Shown here: in pieces, positions 11,221 to 20,211 of the stretch
How positions within the stretch are numbered: position 1 is the stretch's first letter
Layout: every line of letters starts with the position of its first letter
DNA from: Pelargonium nanum
Lineage: Eukaryota > Streptophyta > Magnoliopsida > Geraniales > Geraniaceae
Reading direction: 5' to 3'
DNA: 20,211 bases
NCBI GenBank assembly: GCA_036897485.1
Contig: JAYMTF010001989.1
Coordinates: forward strand, 1-20,211
The notes under the pieces: model-generated
What the model was told of the DNA's origin: nothing
The model's input: the letters and a program-made list of their open reading frames with translations, nothing else
Databases searched by the model: none
Position numbers and translations under genes: made by a program

Positions 11221-11630
11221 GGATATGATACCGTAGTTGGGGAGCGAGGGGTGCAATTGTCTGGTGGACAGAAGAAAAGGGTGGCAATTGCAAGAGCATA
11301 GTTAAGGCTCCTAAGATACTACTGCTTGATGAAGCCACCTGCACACTTGATGCTGAATCTGAACAAGTGGTTCGAGATGCACTAGATAGAGTTGTTGTGG
11401 ACAGAACCACACTGGTGGTAGTTCATAAACTGTCTACAATCAAGGATGCTGACATAATTGCAGTGGTTAAAAATGGAGTGATTGCAGAACAAGGGGACCA
11501 TGAAACTTTGATAAAGCGTCAAGATGGTCTCTATTCTAATTTAGTAGCACCACATATGAGAAGTGCTTATGCTTTCAGGGGTGGAGCCAAAAGATACTTC
11601 ATGGGGGGCTCTCCATACATGCCAATTTAG
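11221..11630 (+). pseudogene. Orphan last exon of an ABCB transporter, frameshifted
   Basis: This stretch matches the last exon of the intact transporter at 19653-20003. It starts exactly where that exon starts, after a CAG acceptor, and encodes [17 protein letters not shown], so the ABC signature survives. After AIARA a missing base (GCC reduced to GC at about 11297) produces TAG at 11299-11301. In the shifted frame the rest continues: KILLLDEAT (Walker B), LDAESE, VVHKLST (H-loop, usually VAHRLST), [13 protein letters not shown] and YSNLVAPHM. The open frame then runs into unrelated sequence and stops at 11628-11630. Oddities are LSGGQKKRV for LSGGQKQRV and CTLD for SALD. No upstream exons (Walker A, membrane domains) are present, so it cannot make a working transporter. 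AATAAA follows at 11641-11646. Confidence 0.9.
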
Positions 11631-12449
11631 CAGCATATATAATAAATATGCCAGTTTTCTTTCAGTTTTGTATTGATCCAAAATTGTGAAGTATATATGT
11701 CCATATGATCATTTACTACTCTGAAGTGTTGCTATGAACCAAAATTGATTATCTGTAGAGAATTTTCTTACTTTTGACTTGTTGATCTGTTTTTCGTAAG
11801 TCTACCACAGTCAGAGCTAGAGTTCAAGTCTTCCCTCGATCTTTTACTTGTTTTTCTTTGTAACAATATTAAATTACAAATTCAGGGCTTGCTTGCTTGC
11901 TTATTTTTTGCTTTGTTTTTTTCCAACAATATTAAACTAGTATTAGGTAATGAGTATAGAATCATTAAAGGCAGTGGCTGCACTTTCAAAAGGATATATA
12001 TATGTGCATCTTCCTCCTTCAAGGTATATAACTTATTAAATTTGAAGGATCAATTAGGTTGATACTCTAAATCTTTTCTACATAAATTCTTTAGTACTGT
12101 TGGCTATTATTTAAGTAGGTTAAAGGTTTTGTGCTTCCTTAAGTGTGTTTCTGCTGAAAGTTAGATGATCAGTTTTAACTAGTAGTTTGGACTTATAATC
12201 TCTATTAGTTAACCCCAAATTGCTTATATAGTTAAGCACTGATTTTACCACATATTTATACTGTCAATAACAACATAGCATGTAGCAATTCATTGTGACA
12301 TATACAGATATACAATACTAATTACTGAGTAATTTGCTTTTGTGATACTGATGATCAAAGGTTCGAGTTTCAGCTTCACAACTTTCCGAGCTTTGCCTTA
12401 ACAAGTTCAAGACATAGCAGACTTCTACGCCTCCCATTTTATTAATTTT

Positions 12450-12550
12450 CTTGAATGATAAAGATGTTCTTCTCACAAGTTAAATAAAATTTATATTCTC
12501 TATTCTCTCATTTATTTATGTATATGAGGAAAACATCTTTATCATTCAAG
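12450..12550. repeat. Inverted repeat / foldback
   Basis: The arm at 12450-12468, CTTGAATGATAAAGATGTT, is matched perfectly by its reverse complement at 12532-12550. Further in, pairing continues imperfectly (CTTCTCACA against TGAGGA, and AAATAAA against TTTATTT), so the stem could reach about 40 bases with a loop of about 15-20. I see no clear target-site duplication and no protein signal. It may be a small MITE or a transcribed hairpin. Confidence 0.8.
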
Positions 12551-14023
12551 TCAAATACATAGGACAACTCCCTTGACTAAGTTTAGGGTGGCTGAGCTAG
12601 CTGGTGGAGCAGGTGATGCCCACATGACAAAACCAAAGGTATTAAAAAAATAATACTGTTCCAACTGTACCCTTTTTTTTTTATGATTCTGTGATGTTGT
12701 TATGAATAGATTTGTTCTTAACCATTGCTATAAAATATGTACTGCCATATCTTCACTAATAAACAAGCATGAATTACAAACAAAGCAAGGAGAGATATAT
12801 TTTATTCCTTCGGGAAGGTTATAGGTTGGACATTGAGGAACTGAAACAAACACTAAAAACAACTTGTTTAGTTTATGCAATAGACATTATTATAGAGAGG
12901 TTTACTTTTTGGCGCTACTGATGTCAGGTTCCTTCTGTATAGCTTGTCAGGTGTTTGAAAGTTAATTCACGATGACTCAGTTTTAATGTGACACCAAATA
13001 TCACTTTCTTTTAACCTTGTAGTCCAAAATTTGACCATCTAGATATACTGGAATTCTAAGCATTGCATATATTTTGATTCATTAGCTCTACTGTAGTAAG
13101 ACCTGGAATTTAGTTTCTAATAGAATAATTATATGGGTGTTTGTTGATATGTGGATTTTAGATAAGAAAAAAAAGCCTGCAAACTGGAATTTTCATGAAT
13201 TTGAAATAGTCTAAATTTTTGGTGAGTCACACATTGATATCTTTGCTTGGTTGGTAGAGAGTGTAGAGAATCTGTTTAAAGAAACCTTAGCTAAATTGAG
13301 CCAATCATTGACACCTGATTTGGTTTTTAAAAACAATAGGTCTATCTTTATCAATGTACTTATAGAAGCAAATATAGCCTCAATTCATCTAATTTGTTCC
13401 CTGCACAGCTGCCTGCATAAATAACTAGCATCAAATTCTCTCACCAAAGTGGGGACTATTAACTGGTATACAACTCTTCATGTCATATTCCAAGCCATTT
13501 TTCTTGTATTTTAGCATGACTCCTAAGTGTCTCTTTTCTAGATGCTACTCATACTCTTCCTTGTTCAAACAAATAGAAAATCATTTCAGAAATCTATATT
13601 TTCTCCAAACTCAACACTTCACTATAAAAGAAAACTACAAATCAGACATTTGTTTATTTATTTAACTTCTGACTATCAGCTTGTCATTTTCGTAGGCAAT
13701 ACGAAGCAGGGTAACAATCAGCCAGCATCAAGCGGACCCCAAGATTTTGATTCATCCTCAATCATGTATGATTAATTAAAGAAAAGACAAGGACCTTAAC
13801 TTTGATTTTACTCTTATGTACACGTATGTACTCTTTACATTTTATAATCCAATTAGCTGTTTCATGATAATGCAGGCTATATAAGAGACTTGACCAACTA
13901 TCACCTAAATAGAATTGCTATAGTCCAAATTGATGAGAGTAATCAGTTTGTTTGATCTTGAACGGCCTCATTTCTAGTGAGAGACTGTAGGGTGTGAGCC
14001 TGAGTGTGAGTAGTACCTAAAGA

Positions 14024-14030
14024 TATAAAG
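14024..14030 (+). promoter_or_regulatory. Candidate TATA box for the ABCB gene
   Basis: TATAAAG in the context agatataaagggcgc. It would fit a transcript with a non-coding first exon spliced to the acceptor at 14877-14878. There is no support beyond motif and position, and other TATA-like sequences exist in this AT-rich region. Confidence 0.2.
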
Positions 14031-14878
14031 GGCGCTTTATACTATTGCAGAATAAGTTTCTTCTATCATTTTCTTTTGATTGTGGCTAACTTGGGACACC
14101 TTTAATTAGTGCTCAGCTTGCATTATTTGTTGCTAATAAAACAGCAGTTGATGGGAAGATTGGAACATTCGTACGTTTGATATTGAAAGACACTGTACTA
14201 TTTCTGTCATACTGTCACAGTGGTGAAGAAGAGACTGCATTTATCCATGCTTTAGCAGTGTGGAAGGCTTGTTGACCCTAAGAACCTGGTATAGAGTAAT
14301 TTTTCTGATTGTTCTTTCATTTATGCTATTTGTGCAACAATTTTTTTTTTCAAGTAGTAAAGCTGCTCACTTTCATTAATGTTTGTTTATTTCATTTTAT
14401 CTTTCATTTCTTTTTATATGACTATTTCTCTAATCCATGAATGTTTAAGTGAAACTTTCTGGTTTTAGTTGGGTTGACCAACTTGATGTCTTCCTCTTTC
14501 TATTGTATCTTTATCTTGGTATTCTGAAATTATTTGCAAGGGAAGGAATTACTTGAGGGTTGCAAAGATAGTCCTTTTCTCAATGAAACTTTCATGACTT
14601 CTATCAGTTCACGTATCTGAAACTGTGCTTTAAGAACTCATCTCTTAAATTAAAGTGAACTATTTTCATGATTCACCTACACAGTGTAAGAAATAATTGA
14701 AAGAGAAAAGATGATGCATCTAGCTAATTGTACCTTTTGGCTTAACAACACATTGAGATTCAAGAAATCACAACTATGATCCTGGGATTCTTTTAAGGAC
14801 GCATTTTATGATTTATGTCAGATTCTTTATACTGGTTTTGCTATGGGTCTGTAAGTGACTAAAATGTATCTCTTGCAG

Positions 14879-14942
14879 TTACTACCCAACTACCAAAGCT
14901 CTTCCAGGTGTTTGCTGAAAAATACTATCGGAGTTGTGTGAC
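14879..14942 (+). other. Probable 5' untranslated part of the first coding exon of ABCB
   Basis: A good 3' splice site (tctcttgcag) ends at 14878, 64 bases before the ATG at 14943. This suggests a leader intron in the 5' untranslated region. The upstream non-coding exon was not identified. Confidence 0.45.
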
Positions 14943-17900
14943 ATGGCAGAGGATAAGAGTAATGAGGTAGAAATCAACACGGAGCATGGTACAGTGTCAG
15001 CAAGAATTTCACCAATGGTGGAGCCTGAGATACCTCCAGAAAAGACTGACTCCCAACAAAATTCAATCAAAAGCAAGGAGAAAGAAGAGAGCGCTAAGGC
15101 AATACCATTTTTCAAGCTTTTCTCCTTTGCTGACACCTTGGATTATGTACTAATGTCTGTTGGAACAATTGCCGCGGCTGGAAATGGGATCTGTCAGCCC
15201 CTTATGACCATAATCTTTGGACGTGTTATTAACTCTTTTGGATCAACTGTTGACAACAAAGAGGTGGTTCGGGAAGTTTCCAAGGTACCACCTCTTGATT
15301 TTGATATTTCACACTTGTAAAATTTTAGTTAGTCTCACTATGTAGCACCGGCAAGTAAACTCTAAACCAATATTATTATACCATCATAGATTCAGTTTGC
15401 AAGTTTTATTCAGGAGTGTTTTTATTTAGGGTCTCTACTATCTCACTATACTAATTACTACTTCTACAATGTATTTCCATTCAGGTGTCTCTACAATTTG
15501 TGTACTTGGCTCTAGGGTCATTTTTTGCAGCATTTTTGCGTAAGTAACTTTGAGTTCCTTGCTAAGAATTTCTTTCTTTCTTTCTTTCTTTGTTAAGCTA
15601 TTGCTAAAAGAATTGTTCTAATAGCTGAAAACTGAGATATGCTTTGTTGCAATGCCAGAGGTGTCCTGTTGGATGGTCACTGGAGAGAGACAGTCTGCGC
15701 GTATAAGAGGGTTATACTTGAAAACAATATTGAGGCAAGATGTTGGCTATTTTGACAAGGAAACAAGCACTGGAGAAATTGTTGGGAGGATGTCAGGTGA
15801 CACTGTTCTTATTCAAGATGCAATGGGTGAGAAGGTACTGATGTGTGAAAGAAAAGGATGCCTTAAACAGTTCAACGATCCCCCATTCTTCAATCATCCA
15901 TTGTAGTAAAATGTAGGAGATTCTCTTATTTTTCTTTTGTTTGTTTATTGCAGGTTGCGAAGTTCATACAACTAATATCAACATTCATAGGAGGCTTTGC
16001 TATAGCATTTATACAGGGGTGGCTCCTAACCCTTGTCATGTTGTGCTGTCTTCCACCTCTTGCCATATCTGGTGCTATCGTGAGCAGGGTAATAGGAAAG
16101 CTAGCAACTCGTGGACAAGCGGCTTATTCTCTAGCAGCAACTGTAGTAGAGCAGACTATTGGATCAATCAGAACAGTATGCATACTTTACTTCCCCCTTT
16201 TTACTTGTCATAGACTCGTAGCTAATACTGATATATAGATATATATCCATTGTCATCCAGGTTGCATCATTTACGGGAGAGAAGCAAGCTATAGCTAAGT
16301 ATAACAAGTCTTTAAACAAAGCTTATCAGTCTGGTGTGCAAGAGGGCATAGCTGCTGGGTTTGGTATCGGTTTAGTCATGTTCATTATATTCTGCACTTA
16401 TGCTTTGGCTGTATGGTTTGGTGGAAAGATGATACTTGAGAAGGGATATACAGGAGGAGATATCATTAATGTGATATTTGCAGTGCTGACTGGTTCTTTG
16501 TAAGCTGCAATCTACTTCCTTTCATTTCATCTTCCATCGGATTGGTCCATTATGATCAATCAAATTTGTTTTTCAGGTCTCTTGGCCAGACATCTCCATG
16601 CTTGAGTGCATTTAGTGCTGGACAAGCTGCAGCATACAAGATGTTTGAGACAATCAACAGGAAACCGGACATAGATTCTTACGACACCACTGGAAAGAAA
16701 TTAGATGATATTCGTGGAGAAATAGAACTAAGAGATGTTTATTTTAGTTATCCAGCAAGGCCAGATGAGCAGATTTTCAATGGATTTTCTCTGTCAGTAC
16801 CTAGTGGTACAACTGCAGCTTTGGTTGGACAAAGTGGAAGTGGGAAATCAACAGTTATCAGCTTGATTGAGAGATTTTATGATCCTCAATCTGGTGAAGT
16901 CCTCATTGACAATATTAATCTCAAAGATTTCCAGCTCAGATGGATCCGAGGAAAAATAGGCCTTGTCAGCCAGGAACCTGTATTGTTCACTTGTAGCATT
17001 AGAGACAACATTGCTTATGGAAAGGATGGTGCAACGCCTGAAGAAATAAGGACAGCTGCTGAGCTAGCCAATGCTGCTAAATTTATTGACAAACTGCCTC
17101 AGGTTTTAACTCTTCAACCATTTGATGATGTTCACCTTTGATGAATCCATTGCTTATTGAACAACTGATTTCTTAACACGCATATGCATTTACAATAGTG
17201 TGTTTGTGTATTAAGGGACTAGACACAATGGTTGGTGAGCATGGAACTCAGCTATCTGGAGGCCAAAAGCAGAGAGTTGCTATTGCTAGAGCCATTCTCA
17301 AAGACCCTAGAATTCTGCTTCTAGATGAAGCCACAAGTGCTCTTGATGCAGAATCTGAAAGGGTTGTGCAAGAGGCATTGGACAGGGTTATGGTAAACCG
17401 AACCACAATTGTAGTAGCTCATAGGTTGAGCACAGTACGGAATGCCGATATGATTGCTGTCATACATCAAGGAAAGATTGTTGAAAAAGGTACGTTTTTA
17501 TAACCTGCACCTTCCCTTGCATACATATATCTTCTGAGTTTTGTCAAATTTACAACTGCTTTTTGGCTAATCAGGTTCACACTCTGAGCTAACCAATGAT
17601 CCTGAAGGAGCATATAGCCAACTTATAAGGTTGCAAGAAATGGGCACACTTACAAAACAAAATTCTGTAAACAACCAGGACAGGCCAGACAGTCTAGCGA
17701 ATTCGGGAAGAAATTCAAGTCAACGAATTTCTTTCGTAAGATCCATTAGCAGAGGGTCCTCAGTTGGAAACAGCAGCAGACACTCATTCTCAGCTCCATT
17801 TGGCATACCAACTGAGATCAGTATGCGGGAGCAAACAGGTGCAGAACCCGAAGATGCTCATGCAGCTTCCACACCTTCACAACGTCCACCAGAGGTCCCA

Positions 17901-20003
17901 CTTAGCCGCCTAGCATATCTAAATAAGCCAGAGATCCCAGTATTGCTTCTAGGTGTTGTGGCTGCAGCGATCAATGGGACAATTTTGCCTGTTTTTGGGG
18001 TACTCATCTCCAGCATAATCAAAACCTTCTATGAGCCACCAGAAAAACTCCGGAAAGATAAGAACTTTTGGGCACTTGTGTTTGTTGGCATGGCTGTGGG
18101 ATCTTTTCTGGCCCATCCAGCACGACATTATTTATTTTCTGTTGCTGGGTGTAAGCTGATAAGACGAGTCAGGTCAATGTGCTTTGAGAAAGTTGTTTAT
18201 ATGGAAGTAAGTTGGTTTGATGAAGCTCAGCATTCGAGTGGTGCAATTGGGGCAAGGCTTTCTGCAGATGCAGCTTCAGTAAGAAGTATCGTTGGAGATG
18301 CGCTTGGTTTGCTGGTACAGAACATTGCAACTGCAGTTGTGGGTTTGGTTATAGCCTTTACAGCAAGCTGGGAATTGTCTCTAATAATCCTTGTATTGAT
18401 ACCGCTATTAGGACTAAATGGATATGCTCATGTAAAGTTCATGTCAGGATTCAGTGCTGATTCAAAGGTTTGTTCTCATAATTATCTTGATGTATAACTA
18501 AATTTTATCTACCATACCATTAGTTATAAGTAGCAAGATTGCTATGATTTCAGAAAATGTACGAGGATGCAAGTCAAGTTGCGAATGATGCAGTGGGAAG
18601 TATTAGAACAGTGGCATCTTTCTGTGCTGAAGAGAAGGTGATGGAATTGTACAGAGAGAAATGTGAAGGTCCTTTGAAGACTGGAATGAGGCAAGGAATT
18701 GCAAGCGGGATAGCTTTTGGCCTATCTTTCCTCTTCCTTTTTTTGGTCTATGCATGCAGCTTTTATGCTGGAGCTCGGCTTGTTGCTGCTGGGGATGTAA
18801 CATTTGCTGAAGTCTTTCGTGTAAGTTGATAATCGAGTACTACTCGTCACTTGCAGATCAATTAGCTAGGTCTCTTTATCCCTCCCTTGTTAATGATCTC
18901 TTTCTTCTCTGGTCTACAGGTGTTTTTTGCTCTCACAATGGCAGCTATTGGAGTATCTCAATCAGGCTCTCTTGCTCCTGATGCAAGTAAAGCCAAAATT
19001 GCTGTTGCTTCTGTATTTGCAATTCTTGACAGAGAGTCCAAGATAGATGCTAGTATTGACTCTGGAAAGACAATAGATAATGTGAAGGGAGAGATTGAGC
19101 TTCGGCATCTCAGTTTCACATATCCCACTAGACCCGACATCCAAATATTCAGGGATCTTAACTTAGCTATTCATTCTGGCATGGTATGTAAAATCTTACT
19201 AAGTTGTTTTAATCTTGTACTTGTTCTTTGCTCTATAACTTGAATTCTCATGAGAACCTCACAATGTGCATAATATGTGTTGATCAGACAGTTGCTCTGG
19301 TGGGTGAAAGTGGAAGTGGGAAGTCAACAGTGATCTCATTGTTGCAAAGGTTCTATGATCCTGATTCAGGTCACATCACTTTGGATGGAACTGATATACA
19401 AACACTTGAACTGAAATGGTTAAGGCAGCAGATGGGTCTGGTGAGCCAGGAACCTGTCCTATTCAACGACACAATCCGAACCAACATTGCATATGGTAAA
19501 GAAGAAAACTCAACTGAGGCTGAAATCATAGCTGCAGCTGAACTAGCAAATGCCCACAAGTTCATCAGCAGTTTGCAAAAGGTCAGAATAGATTCCATAA
19601 TCAATGCTTTATTTATTAGGTGATGGTAACTAATATTGATGCATCCGCGCAGGGGTATGAGACGGTAGTAGGGGAGAGAGGGGTGCAACTGTCGGGTGGA
19701 CAGAAGCAAAGGGTAGCGATTGCTCGAGCCATAGTGAAGGCTCCAAAGATATTACTTCTAGACGAAGCAACCAGCGCGCTTGATGCAGAATCTGAAAGGG
19801 TGGTTCAAGATGCATTGGACCGAGTAATGGTGGAAAGAACAACAGTGGTGGTGGCACATAGGTTGTCTACAATCAGAGGTGCTGATCTTATAGCAGTGGT
19901 CAAAAATGGAGTGATTGCAGAGCAAGGAAAGCACGAGACTTTGATCAATATCAAGGATGGAATTTATGCTTCCTTAGTAGCTCTACACACAAAAGCTTCA
20001 TAG
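14943..20003 (+). CDS. ABCB full transporter (P-glycoprotein type), ABCB4/ABCB11/ABCB21-like, complete
   Basis: An ATP-driven plasma-membrane transporter; Arabidopsis relatives ABCB4 and ABCB21 move auxin (family knowledge). Exons: 14943-15284, 15485-15539, 15659-15834, 15954-16175, 16261-16499, 16577-17102, 17216-17489, 17575-18467, 18554-18820, 18920-19183, 19288-19581 and 19653-20003. They total 3903 bases with consistent phases, giving 1300 residues and TAG, the usual length. The order is TMD1-NBD1-linker-TMD2-NBD2. NBD1 has Walker [10 protein letters not shown] (429-437), Q477, LSGGQ (533-537), ILLLDEAT (553-560) and H589. NBD2 has GESGSGKST (1092-1100), LSGGQ (1197-1201), ILLLDEAT (1217-1224) and H1253. 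The linker (about 635-705) is Ser-rich with [11 protein letters not shown]. The start is the ATG followed by GCA GAG GAT AAG; the upstream in-frame TTG is not a start. Met1086 stands where family members usually have Lys before NBD2 Walker A. All catalytic motifs are intact. The substrate cannot be read from sequence. Confidence 0.96.
15569..15591. repeat. (TTTC)n microsatellite in ABCB intron 2
   Basis: Five TTTC units plus a partial unit on the plus strand, in the short intron between the exon ending FFAAFL and the exon starting VSCWMVTG. Confidence 0.9.
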
Positions 20004-20046
20004 TGATGTTTGTTTTTTTTCTAGTAATGTCTCAAAACTTGTTAGC

Positions 20047-20062
20047 ATATATATATATATAT
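20047..20062. repeat. (AT)8 microsatellite
   Basis: Eight AT units in the 3' flank of the ABCB gene, 43 bases after its stop codon, probably within the 3' untranslated region. No canonical AATAAA is seen nearby. Confidence 0.9.
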
Positions 20063-20089
20063 GTAAGATTAAGACTAGAATTGGAGGGG

Positions 20090-20210
20090 TGGGCCAGGCC
20101 CAAGCTGTAGTGCAACGCTTAGGCGACCCATAAAGGTCCCAGTAGCAAGCTACTGTAATGGGCCTTTCCCCAGTAAAAATTAATTTAATATCGTGTGGGC
20201 CGATGGCCCA
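20090..20210. promoter_or_regulatory. Cluster of five TGGGCC/GGCCCA site II-like boxes
   Basis: TGGGCC occurs at 20090-20095, 20159-20164 and 20196-20201, and GGCCCA at 20097-20102 and 20205-20210. Five copies in 121 bases is far above expectation in this AT-rich window. Clusters of this box are typical of TCP-bound promoters of ribosomal and housekeeping genes, so a promoter of a gene to the right is possible. The alternative is the end of a GC-richer repeat element, since foldbacks overlap the same stretch. Confidence 0.4.
20132..20167. repeat. Hairpin-forming inverted repeat
   Basis: AAAGGTCC (20132-20139) pairs with GGGCCTTT (20160-20167) with one T-G wobble. CAGTAGC (20140-20146) pairs perfectly with GCTACTG (20149-20155) around an AA loop centre. 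A four-base bulge (TAAT) lies on the 3' side. The loop itself is only two bases, so the innermost pairs would open. Confidence 0.75.
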
Positions 20211-20211
20211 C
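20195..20211. repeat. Perfect 7-bp inverted repeat at window edge
   Basis: GTGGGCC and GGCCCAC flank a GAT spacer and reach the last base of the window, so the palindrome may extend further. It comprises two of the site II-like boxes in opposite orientation. Confidence 0.8.

Larger units (their letters stand above)
11631..14878. other. Gene-poor region upstream of the ABCB gene
   Basis: About 3.2 kb of AT-rich sequence with no supported protein gene. It contains the foldback at 12450-12550, GCTT repeats near 11887-11902, several homopolymer T runs, and an exon-like but unrecognised stretch at 13696-13775. The right-hand kilobase should hold the promoter and a non-coding leader exon of the ABCB gene. 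Confidence 0.5.

Noticed and set aside
12359..12370. GGTTCGAGTTTC resembling a tRNA T-loop
   Set aside because: No upstream D-arm, anticodon stem or acceptor stem can be formed around it.
12590..12635. Exon-like string reading VAELAGGAGDAHMTKPK between an AG and a GTATT, faintly like a histone H2A segment
   Set aside because: Too short, and the H2A core LAGNAARDNK is not matched closely. No flanking exon was found.
13480..13775. Two overlapping plus-strand frames of 61 and 77 codons
   Set aside because: The 5' parts are low-complexity and AT-rich. Only the end at 13696-13775 looks coding and is reported as a finding, not as a gene.
14934..14942. Upstream in-frame TTG as a start for the ABCB protein
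   Set aside because: A plant nuclear gene would use ATG, and the ATG at 14943 gives a normal-length family N terminus.
18603..18803. Minus-strand open frame over an ABCB exon
   Set aside because: Shadow of the coding exon 18554-18820 in the opposite direction.

Overview
This is a eukaryotic nuclear window, almost certainly from a dicot plant. It is AT-rich, has short exons separated by GT-AG introns (one GC-AG), and carries three plant-type protein genes plus gene relics. The protein sequences look eudicot, perhaps Rosaceae, but that family guess rests on memory of protein style and is weak. I see no rRNA, tRNA, CRISPR array or intact transposon.

Layout. (1) Positions 1-753, minus strand: the first three exons of an NADP-dependent 2-alkenal (double-bond) reductase of the MDR superfamily. 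It runs off the left edge and has a good TATA box at 856-863. (2) Positions 1457-1545, plus strand: a short decayed copy of the same gene's first exon, placed head-to-head with the live gene. (3) Positions 2233-10321, minus strand: a complete 17-exon gene for a 637-residue HAD-superfamily 5'-nucleotidase (cN-II/NT5DC type), rebuilt here exon by exon. All phases match, and one intron uses a GC donor. (4) Positions 11221-11630, plus strand: an orphan last exon of an ABCB transporter with a one-base frameshift. (5) Positions 11631-14878: about 3.2 kb without a recognisable gene, holding a long foldback and probably the promoter and leader intron of the next gene. (6) Positions 14943-20003, plus strand: a complete ABCB full transporter of the ABCB4/ABCB11/ABCB21 group, with 12 coding exons and 1300 residues. 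(7) Positions 20090-20211: a cluster of TGGGCC/GGCCCA boxes and two hairpins at the right edge.

The three genes do not form a pathway: one detoxifies reactive carbonyls, one dephosphorylates nucleotides, and one exports or imports small molecules such as auxin. Two of the three families have a broken copy beside the intact gene, which suggests local duplication followed by loss. I found no convincing new biological system. The most useful observations are the two gene relics, the GC-AG intron, the foldback at 12450-12550 and the box cluster at the right edge.
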